NCBI GenBank assembly: GCA_021443125.1
Contig: JABUUQ010000004.1
Coordinates: 95,440-106,048 of the forward strand
From: Bacteroidales bacterium
GTDB lineage: Bacteria; Bacteroidota; Bacteroidia; Bacteroidales; P3
Reading direction: 5' to 3'
Length of the DNA: 10,609 bases
A program made the translations under genes and the position numbers. Position 1 is the first letter of the stretch; every line of letters starts with the position of its first letter. Below, in pieces: positions 1 through 5,518 of this stretch. The notes beneath the pieces were generated by a model. That model was not told where the DNA came from and ran no database searches. It was given only the letters and a program-made list of their open reading frames with translations.

Positions 1-61
1 TCTGTGAGAATCCACAGATGGCGAGAAATGTTGCCATCAATAAAAAGAACGTTTTTTTCAT
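1..61 (-). CDS. 5' end of an exported protein (partial)
   Basis: A minus-strand frame opens with ATG at 59-61 and runs off the window edge. Its 20 visible residues are a clear signal peptide: MKKT, then a hydrophobic core (FFLLMATFLAICGF), then SQ, which resembles a signal peptidase I site common in Bacteroidetes secreted proteins. The Cys near the end lies in LAIC, which is a poor lipobox, so a lipoprotein is possible but not favoured. The start is supported by the signal peptide and by the A-rich leader just upstream. Nothing is visible of the mature protein, so no function can be given. It is transcribed divergently from lysS. Confidence 0.6.
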   Translation of the reverse strand, partial: MKKTFFLLMATFLAICGFSQ

Positions 62-194
62 CTTTTTTGTGTTTTGGTTAATAAATAAATTGAATTGTTT
101 TGTTTTAATTATTTGTTTTGTTTTCTGTTTTATTGTCTTGCTTTTCGTTGTTTATGATTTTGAGTTTTTGGCAGTAAAAAGAGTATAAAACTAT

Positions 195-231
195 CCTTAT
201 ACCACTTATATTTATTGTGTAAGTGATAAGG
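195..231. other. Imperfect hairpin of unknown role
   Basis: CCTTAT-CACTTA (195-200 and 203-208, split by a 2-nt bulge) can pair with TAAGTG-ATAAGG (220-231), giving a 12-bp stem around an 11-nt loop. A second, weaker pairing follows: TACTCCA (235-241) with TGGAGTA (266-272). Neither is followed by a T-tract on the plus strand, so they do not look like rho-independent terminators. They could belong to a 5' leader of the minus-strand gene or a small RNA, but no known family is recognised. Confidence 0.3.
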
Positions 232-336
232 TTCTACTCCATTTGCATATCGGGTGTTATACAACTGGAGTATAGCAATCAAAGTCCAATGTATTGAGTG
301 TATTTGCTCTTGTCAGAGGTGTGAAAAAACCATAAA

Positions 337-420
337 CTATGTTTCATATTCTTTGCTTTCGTTAATAACATGAAAGGCAAAAGTATAAATTTTTTCTGTT
401 ACCGCCAAATCTTTTGACAT
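337..420 (-). other. Possible 27-codon ORF or remnant
   Basis: A minus-strand frame beginning MSKDLAVTEKIYTF and ending with TAG at 337-339 looks compositionally protein-like. The same frame is open upstream through the 21-bp repeats, where it reads as heptads FNKIKLC, FNKLKLC, FKKIELA and FRKLGTK (513-430) before reaching this Met. No ribosome-binding or promoter element is evident. The longer frame overlaps the lysS 5' end antisense, so a full-length gene is unlikely. It may be a gene remnant or chance. No function is suggested. Confidence 0.15.
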
Positions 421-447
421 TTTTTTGCTTTTTGTTCCCAATTTTCT

Positions 448-510
448 AAAAGCAAGTTCTATTTTTTTGAAACAAAGTTTCAATTTATTAAAACAAAGTT
501 TTATTTTATT
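448..510 (+). repeat. 21-bp repeat array A (3 units), upstream of lysS
   Basis: Three consecutive 21-bp units start at 448, 469 and 490. The last two begin GAAACAAAGTTTC and AAAACAAAGTTTT and both continue into an A/T-rich tail ending in TTTATT or TTTTATT. The first (AAAAGCAAGTTCT...) is more diverged. Weak extra units may flank the array at 427-447 and 511-531. The same repeat family occurs at 3920-3982 and 9034-9096. The array abuts the lysS promoter, whose -33 element overlaps its end. Confidence 0.7.
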
Positions 511-540
511 GAAATAAGAGAAGAAAAAATTGTATCTTTG
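508..540 (+). promoter_or_regulatory. lysS promoter, Bacteroidetes type
   Basis: TATCTTTG at 533-540 matches the Bacteroidetes -7 consensus TAnnTTTG. ATTG at 508-511 is a fair -33 element with a 21-bp spacer, within the usual 19-21 range. Transcription should start near 545-548, giving a short A-rich 5' leader of about 25 nt before the lysS ATG. The -33 element overlaps the end of repeat array A, so a protein bound to the repeats could influence this promoter. Confidence 0.7.
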
Positions 541-571
541 CAACTGAATATAAAAATGAAGATTTAACACT

Positions 572-2287
572 ATGGAACTTAGCGAACAGGAAATACAAAG
601 AAGAAATGATGCCGAAGAATTGAGAAAACTTGGCATAGACCCTTATCCAGCAGCAATGTTTGAGACTAATGCAACAAGCCAAAGAATAAGACAGGAATTT
701 GAAAAGGATGAAACACTTTTTCAAGATGTCAGAATAGCAGGCAGAATAATGAGTCGAAGGATTATGGGTGCCGCTTCTTTCTGCGAAATTCAAGATGAGG
801 AAGGAAGAATACAGCTTTATCTTAATCGTGATGAGATTTGCCCAGAGGAAGACAAAACAATGTATAACACTGTTTTCAAAAAATTGCTTGATATAGGCGA
901 TATAATTGGTGTGAAAGGTTTTGTGTTCAGGACAAAGATGGGAGAAATAAGCATTCATGTTAAGGAACTTACCGTTCTTTGCAAGAGTGTGAGACCTTTG
1001 CCTGTTGTTAAGGAAAAAGATGGTGTTGTATATGATGCTTTCACCGACCCAGAACAAAGATACCGCCAAAGATATGTTGACCTTATAGTGAATCCTCAGG
1101 TGAAAGATACTTTCATCAAACGTACTATTATTGTTAACACAATGAGAAACTATTTGAATGAGAAAGGATACTTGGAAGTGGAAACTCCTATCTTGCAACC
1201 TGTATATGGTGGTGCGGCTGCTCGTCCTTTCAAGACACATCACAATACTTTGGATATGGATTTGTATCTTCGTATTGCCGATGAGTTGTATTTGAAGAAA
1301 CTTATTGTTGGCGGTTACTCTGGAGTGTATGAATTTTCAAAAGATTTCAGAAACGAAGGTATGGACAGATTCCATAATCCTGAATTTACACAAATGGAAT
1401 TGTATGTTGCCTACAAAGATTATTTCTGGATGATGGACACAGTGGAGGAAATGGTGGAAAGAATAGCACTTGCATTGCACGGAACAACAAAGGTGCAAGT
1501 GGGCGAAAACATCATAGACTTCAAACGCCCATGGAAAAGATATACGATGTATGAAGCGATAGAACATTTTACAGGTGTGGATATTTCCAATATGGATGAA
1601 GCACAATTGAGAGAGACTGCAACAAAACTGAATGTACCTATCGACGATACAATGGGCAAGGGCAAACTGATAGACGAGATTTTCGGCGAAACTTGCGAAG
1701 GAAAACTTATTCAGCCTACATTCATATATGATTATCCTATTGAAATGTCTCCTTTGGCAAAGAAACATCGCAGCAAAGAAGGCTTGGTGGAAAGATTTGA
1801 GGCAGTATGCAATTGTAAAGAGATATGTAACGCTTATTCAGAGTTGAACGACCCTATCGACCAACGCAAACGCTTTGAAGACCAGCTTGAACTTGGCAAA
1901 CGAGGCGACCCTGAAAGTATGGTTTTGGACGAAGACTTCCTTAGAGCCATTGAATTCGGAATGCCACCTACCTCTGGCTTGGGCATAGGCATTGATCGTC
2001 TTGCCATGATGATGACAAACTCAAACAGTATTCAAGATGTTTTGTTCTTCCCTCAAATGAAACCAGAAGCACAAGAGGCTGTAAGCACAGATGATGAGTT
2101 TCTAAGCAAAGGTATTGCACAAGAATGGGTAGATTTGTTGCATAAAGCCGGCATAGGCTCTATGGAAAATCTTAGAAATGCAAATATAAACAAACTATTC
2201 AACGACCTTAATGGTTTGAGAAAGAAAAACAAACTGCAGATTCCTGCTTTGAAACTTGAAGAGTTGAAATCTTGGATAGAAGAGTAA
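572..2287 (+). CDS. lysS: Lysyl-tRNA synthetase, class II (LysS)
   Basis: This cytoplasmic enzyme activates lysine with ATP and charges tRNA-Lys. The 571-residue product has an N-terminal OB-fold anticodon-binding domain (about 50-140; VRIAGRI, ASFCEIQDEEGRIQLY). The class II catalytic core follows: motif 1 near 198-210 (KGYLEVETPILQP), GGAAARPF at 213-220, motif 2 at 259-276 (FRNEG...HNPEFTQME) and motif 3 at 469-480 (GLGIGIDRLAMM). The protein exceeds the roughly 505 residues of E. coli LysS. The excess is a C-terminal tail (about 505-571) that looks helix-hairpin-helix-like (LLHKAGIGSMENLRN) and is typical of Bacteroidetes LysS. The ATG at 572 fits the promoter at 533-540. The next gene follows after 37 bp with no terminator between, so the two are probably co-transcribed. 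Confidence 0.97.
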   Translation: MELSEQEIQRRNDAEELRKLGIDPYPAAMFETNATSQRIRQEFEKDETLFQDVRIAGRIMSRRIMGAASFCEIQDEEGRIQLYLNRDEICPEEDKTMYNTVFKKLLDIGDIIGVKGFVFRTKMGEISIHVKELTVLCKSVRPLPVVKEKDGVVYDAFTDPEQRYRQRYVDLIVNPQVKDTFIKRTIIVNTMRNYLNEKGYLEVETPILQPVYGGAAARPFKTHHNTLDMDLYLRIADELYLKKLIVGGYSGVYEFSKDFRNEGMDRFHNPEFTQMELYVAYKDYFWMMDTVEEMVERIALALHGTTKVQVGENIIDFKRPWKRYTMYEAIEHFTGVDISNMDEAQLRETATKLNVPIDDTMGKGKLIDEIFGETCEGKLIQPTFIYDYPIEMSPLAKKHRSKEGLVERFEAVCNCKEICNAYSELNDPIDQRKRFEDQLELGKRGDPESMVLDEDFLRAIEFGMPPTSGLGIGIDRLAMMMTNSNSIQDVLFFPQMKPEAQEAVSTDDEFLSKGIAQEWVDLLHKAGIGSMENLRNANINKLFNDLNGLRKKNKLQIPALKLEELKSWIEE

Positions 2288-2324
2288 ATTCAGAAAAGGA
2301 TAACAAGAGTTCTGTTTTTAGACA

Positions 2325-3908
2325 ATGAAAAAACACTCATATATTCCGCTTATTGCAGCCATTAGCCTTGTATTGGGAATGGCTGTAACTTATTTATTGT
2401 TGGGTGGGAAGGGCAACAACGGTGCTATATACCGACAAGATAAGATTTCACAAATACTTGGATTGATTGACAGAGAGTATGTGGATGACATAGGCAAGGA
2501 CTCTTTGATGGATAAGGCAATCACAGGTCTTTTGCAGGAGTTAGACCCTCATTCTGTCTATATGACGGCAGAGCAAGTGAAGAAGGAAAACGAGAGTTTG
2601 AGAGGAAATTTTGACGGAATAGGTGTTCAGTTTCGCATTATTGAGGATAGCATAACTGTTGTGCGAACAATAAAAGGCGGACCTTCGGAAAAAGCGGGAA
2701 TAATGGCAGGCGACAGAATTGTAAAGGTTAATGGCAAAAAATTAAACAACATCACAAACGATACTGTACTGCATTATCTGAAAGGTCCCAAAGGTTCCAA
2801 AGTTGTTTTGTCGATTAAGCGAAGAGGTTCAAGCAAACTGATAGATTATACTGTAAAACGCGACAAGATAGAAACGAATGCATTGGCGTATTATGGTATG
2901 CTTGACACCATAACCGGCTATATAAAGTTGGATGAGTTCTCTGCAACATCCCATAACGAAGTAAATGCAGCCTTGCAAAGCCTTGTAGGGAAAGGTATGA
3001 AACAATTGGTGTTCGACTTGCGTGGAAACGGTGGCGGATACCTTGACCAAGCAGTAAAAATTGCTGATGAGTTTATTGTCAAAGGCGATTTGATAGTTTA
3101 TACCGACGGACGCTATCGTGGAAGACAAGATTATTTTGCCACAAATGGAGGTTTGTTTGAAGAAGGCAAGATTATAGTCCTTATTGATGAACTTTCTGCC
3201 TCTGCTTCCGAAATTTTGAGTGGTTGCATTCAAGACAACGACAGAGGAATCGTTGTAGGAAGAAGAACTTTTGGCAAAGGACTTGTTCAAGAGCAAAAAG
3301 AATTGTCGGACAAAAGTGCTGTAAGGCTCACAGTGGCAAGATACTACACACCTTCTGGCCGTTGCATTCAAAGACCTTACATAAATGGCGACCCAGACAA
3401 ATATTTTCAGGATTTTCTCGACAGATACGCAAATATGGAAGCTGATGCCGACACAATATCTCACGACAAAAAACTGCAATTCACAACAAAGAAAGGCAGA
3501 AAAGTCTATGGTGGCGGGGGAATAGAGCCTGATGTTTCTTTGCCCTACTCTATCTTCAAACGCAGCGACTATTATTCACAACTATTAAGGCAAGGACTGA
3601 TATACAAGTATTGTTTTGATTATGTGGATAACAACAGAGAAAAATTTGCAAACTACAAGGGTGGCAAAGATTTCGTAAAGAATTATTCTGTAAGCGAAAA
3701 AGATTTGATGGCTATGCTTTCCTTTGCAGAGAAAAACGGAGTGAAAAAGCAAGCGCTGTCAAACAAGGAGCAAATAGAAATAAAGAAACTTATGAAAGCC
3801 TATATAGGTCAAAATCTCTATGATGAAAAATGCTTCTATTCAATATATACCGAGCTTGATGACGAACTGCAGGAAGCATTGAAAAGTTTTGCAAAAAAGG
3901 TTTCCTAA
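2325..3908 (+). CDS. ctpA: S41 family C-terminal processing peptidase
   Basis: This is a carboxyl-terminal processing serine protease, expected to be membrane-anchored and to act on envelope or periplasmic proteins. Residues 7-27 form an N-terminal transmembrane anchor without a clear cleavage site. The dimer/cap helix region (about 38-95, with LDPHSVYMT) is followed by a PDZ domain (about 97-180; IKGGPSEKAGIMAGDRIVKVNG). The S41 core follows, with YIKLDEFS, the FDLRGNGGG loop at 230-238 and SASASEILSG at 291-300. By comparison with E. coli Prc the catalytic pair is Ser293 and Lys318 (in TFGKGLVQ), with Gln322 nearby. All are present, so the enzyme should be active. The C-terminal part (about 405-527) is helical and less conserved. 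The 527-residue length is usual for Bacteroidetes members, which often have several paralogues. The gene lies 37 bp after lysS. Confidence 0.93.
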   Translation: MKKHSYIPLIAAISLVLGMAVTYLLLGGKGNNGAIYRQDKISQILGLIDREYVDDIGKDSLMDKAITGLLQELDPHSVYMTAEQVKKENESLRGNFDGIGVQFRIIEDSITVVRTIKGGPSEKAGIMAGDRIVKVNGKKLNNITNDTVLHYLKGPKGSKVVLSIKRRGSSKLIDYTVKRDKIETNALAYYGMLDTITGYIKLDEFSATSHNEVNAALQSLVGKGMKQLVFDLRGNGGGYLDQAVKIADEFIVKGDLIVYTDGRYRGRQDYFATNGGLFEEGKIIVLIDELSASASEILSGCIQDNDRGIVVGRRTFGKGLVQEQKELSDKSAVRLTVARYYTPSGRCIQRPYINGDPDKYFQDFLDRYANMEADADTISHDKKLQFTTKKGRKVYGGGGIEPDVSLPYSIFKRSDYYSQLLRQGLIYKYCFDYVDNNREKFANYKGGKDFVKNYSVSEKDLMAMLSFAEKNGVKKQALSNKEQIEIKKLMKAYIGQNLYDEKCFYSIYTELDDELQEALKSFAKKVS

Positions 3909-3919
3909 TCCAAAAAATT

Positions 3920-3982
3920 AAAACGAAGAAAGAATAAAATAAAACGGCGTTTCAGTAAATTAAAACGCCGTTTTATTTTTGC
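3920..3982 (+). repeat. 21-bp repeat array B (3 units), downstream of ctpA
   Basis: Units start at 3920 (AAAACGAAGAAAGAATAAAA...), 3941 (AAAACGGCGTTTCAGTAAAT...) and 3962 (AAAACGCCGTTTTATTTTTG...), in exact 21-bp register. They begin 11 bp after the ctpA stop codon. The AAAAC start, G at position 9 and A/T-rich second half match arrays A and C. The central triplet of the third unit is GCC where the second has GGC, so together these two units form the terminator stem. Confidence 0.7.
3936..3979. terminator. Bidirectional terminator between convergent genes
   Basis: Positions 3936-3952 (AAAATAAAACGGCGTTT) are perfectly complementary to 3963-3979, giving a 17-bp stem around a 10-nt loop. The stem has a GC core (CGGCG/CGCCG) and A/T-rich flanks, so each strand ends in a T-rich run. 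It can terminate ctpA from the left and the small minus-strand gene ending at 4027 from the right. It is built from units 2 and 3 of repeat array B. Terminator function is inferred from shape and position. Confidence 0.7.
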
Positions 3983-4026
3983 CAAACAAGGAAAGATGAG
4001 AATCTATCACCAATCATCACTTTTGC

Positions 4027-4419
4027 TTAAAGTGATTTGAGTGTCGCAATCAATTCATCCTCAAAAATTTCATTGTTCCAATAATCCATTAGTATGGAAT
4101 AATTCTTAATAATCCACCTTTTCAGTTGGTTTATCGCAGAGGTTGGCAGATTTGGTGTATAATTCTTCACAAGAATTGTTGGATTTGTATGATGAATTGA
4201 TATTGGAATCATATCTTTTGGTATTATTCGCGTATTTGTATTATCCTGAAATTTAATCATTGGCATATTGTGCTTTCCTGTATTTGTACCATCATCGGGA
4301 TTCAACCAAACAATCATGGGAAGTCCAGACTTTATTTGGCTTATTCTGGCCATTTCGTTCAATGGCTCGGTTATAGGAATGCTAAATTTATTCACAATCT
4401 TATTTGTTTTTAGTACCAT
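4027..4419 (-). CDS. Small conserved-looking hypothetical protein (130 aa)
   Basis: I do not recognise this family. The 130-residue product is cytoplasmic, with no signal peptide or membrane segment. Its N-terminal half contains MARISQIKSGLPMIVWLNP followed by DDGTNTGKHNMPMIKFQDN, then PISIHHTNPTILVKN. The last 40 residues look helical (INQLKRWIIKNYSILMDYWN...ELIATLKSL). The composition is rich in Asn, Ile and Lys but reads as a real globular protein, and the opposite strand has no better candidate. The start is uncertain: ATG at 4419 is adopted, but the Met at residue 23 (MARIS) is also plausible. It lies 57 bp after recA, behind the recA terminator, so it probably depends on read-through or a promoter I could not see. 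Its repeat-flanked edge position hints at accessory content. Confidence 0.6.
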   Translation of the reverse strand: MVLKTNKIVNKFSIPITEPLNEMARISQIKSGLPMIVWLNPDDGTNTGKHNMPMIKFQDNTNTRIIPKDMIPISIHHTNPTILVKNYTPNLPTSAINQLKRWIIKNYSILMDYWNNEIFEDELIATLKSL

Positions 4420-4427
4420 GAAAAATA

Positions 4428-4457
4428 AAGGAGAGAGTGAAAAACAACTCTCTCCTT
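4428..4457 (-). terminator. recA operon terminator
   Basis: AAGGAGAGAGT (4428-4438) is perfectly complementary to ACTCTCTCCTT (4447-4457), an 11-bp stem with an 8-nt loop, 20 bp beyond the recA stop codon. Read on the minus strand, the stem is followed directly by TTTATTTTTC, a good T-tract, so it should terminate the nadE-PurF-like-recA transcript. The start codon of the next gene (4417-4419) lies immediately after that tract. Confidence 0.8.
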
Positions 4458-4476
4458 ATATATTATTGTATGAAGA

Positions 4477-5502
4477 CTATTCTTGTTTTTCTGTCAAAAT
4501 CGCTCTTACTTTGTCCTCTATCTCTGCTTGCAATTCTGGGTTATCCTTAAGCATCTGCTTTACAGAATCCCTTCCTTGACCTATCTTTGTTTCACCATAA
4601 GAGAACCAAGAACCACTCTTCTTTATTATTTCGTGTTCAACGGCAATATCTATGATTTCGCCAAGTTTTGAAATGCCTTCTCCGAACAACAAATCAAATT
4701 CTACCTGACGGAAAGGAGGAGCAACCTTATTCTTTGCCACCTTTACCCTTACACGATTGCCATATACCTTGTCGCCTTCCTTAAGTTGCTGTACCCTTCT
4801 TATATCCAAACGAACAGAAGAATAGAACTTCAAAGCGTTACCACCAGTTGTTGTTTCAGGACTGCCATACATAACACCTATCTTATCACGCAACTGATTG
4901 ATGAAGATACAACAGCATTTTGTTTTGCTGATAGTAGAAGTCATTTTTCTCAAAGCCTGAGACATCAAACGAGCTTGAAGGCCCATTTTGCTCTCTCCCA
5001 TTTCACCATCAATCTCGCTTTTTGGTGTAAGTGCGGCAACAGAGTCTATAACAATAACATCTATTGCTCCTGAAGCGATAAGGTTTTCTGCTATTTCCAA
5101 AGCTTGTTCTCCATTGTCGGGTTGTGCCATATAAAGATTATCTACATCGACACCAAGTTTTTGTGCATAGACACTGTCGAATGCATGCTCAGCATCTATA
5201 AATGCAGCAATACCTCCTTGTTTTTGTGCCTCAGCTATGCAGTGTGTTGCAAGTGTTGTCTTACCTGAAGACTCTGGCCCGTAGATTTCTATAATTCTTC
5301 CCTTTGGCAAACCACCAACACCAAGTGCTATATCCAAAGCCAAACTGCCTGTTCTTATTACCTCTACTTGTTGAACTGTCTTATCACCAAGTTTCATTAT
5401 AGCACCTTTGCCATAACCTTTCTCTATCTTTGAGATTGTTGCTTGCAAAACTTTTAATTTCTCAAGTTTCTCAAGATTTTCTGTATTTTGTTCCTTTGCC
5501 AT
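4477..5502 (-). CDS. recA: Recombinase RecA
   Basis: RecA is the ATP-dependent strand-exchange protein for homologous recombination; it also drives LexA-type self-cleavage in the SOS response. The 341-residue product has the full core: Walker A GPESSGKT at 75-82, the catalytic Glu in FIDAEHAFD (about 101-109), Walker B VIVIDSVAAL at 149-158, the L1 region (about 162-180, EMGESKMGLQARLMSQA), INQLRDKIGV at 201-210 and L2 at 213-231 (GSPETTTGG, NALKFYSSVR). The C-terminus is slightly shorter and less acidic than that of E. coli (353 residues). No intein is present. Three consecutive cysteines (196-198) precede the FINQ strand, a small oddity. The gene starts 16 bp after the PurF-like gene with no visible promoter or LexA-type box in the gap, so it is probably expressed as the last gene of that operon. 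Confidence 0.98.
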   Translation of the reverse strand: MAKEQNTENLEKLEKLKVLQATISKIEKGYGKGAIMKLGDKTVQQVEVIRTGSLALDIALGVGGLPKGRIIEIYGPESSGKTTLATHCIAEAQKQGGIAAFIDAEHAFDSVYAQKLGVDVDNLYMAQPDNGEQALEIAENLIASGAIDVIVIDSVAALTPKSEIDGEMGESKMGLQARLMSQALRKMTSTISKTKCCCIFINQLRDKIGVMYGSPETTTGGNALKFYSSVRLDIRRVQQLKEGDKVYGNRVRVKVAKNKVAPPFRQVEFDLLFGEGISKLGEIIDIAVEHEIIKKSGSWFSYGETKIGQGRDSVKQMLKDNPELQAEIEDKVRAILTEKQE

Positions 5503-5518
5503 TGTATAATGTTTTTAT

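Larger units (their letters stand above)
62..571. other. Divergent intergenic region, 510 bp
   Basis: No convincing gene is seen between the exported-protein start and lysS. Positions 62-185 are A/T-rich and strongly strand-skewed (T-rich on plus). They include a stretch (84-106) whose reverse complement resembles the 21-bp repeat unit at 469-489, so a decayed repeat array may sit upstream of the minus-strand gene. Positions 190-330 are less biased in composition and hold two imperfect hairpins (195-231 and 235-272). Positions 337-520 contain an open minus-strand frame that is partly made of the 21-bp repeats. The lysS promoter lies at 508-540. Confidence 0.6.

Noticed and set aside
226..245. 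GGTTCTACTCC resembles a tRNA T-loop.
   Set aside because: The T-stem does not pair properly (only three of five pairs), and no acceptor, D or anticodon arms can be placed around it.
448..510. A CRISPR array was considered for the 21-bp periodic repeats.
   Set aside because: Units are directly adjacent with no unique spacers, are too short and diverged, and no cas genes are present.
506..1243. Long antisense frame of 245 codons over the lysS 5' half.
   Set aside because: It is a shadow of lysS; its composition (rich in Cys, Phe, Ser, His) is typical of an antisense frame and no domain is visible.
4477..5502. An intein or frameshift in recA was looked for.
   Set aside because: The frame is continuous, of normal length, and all core motifs are in their usual order.
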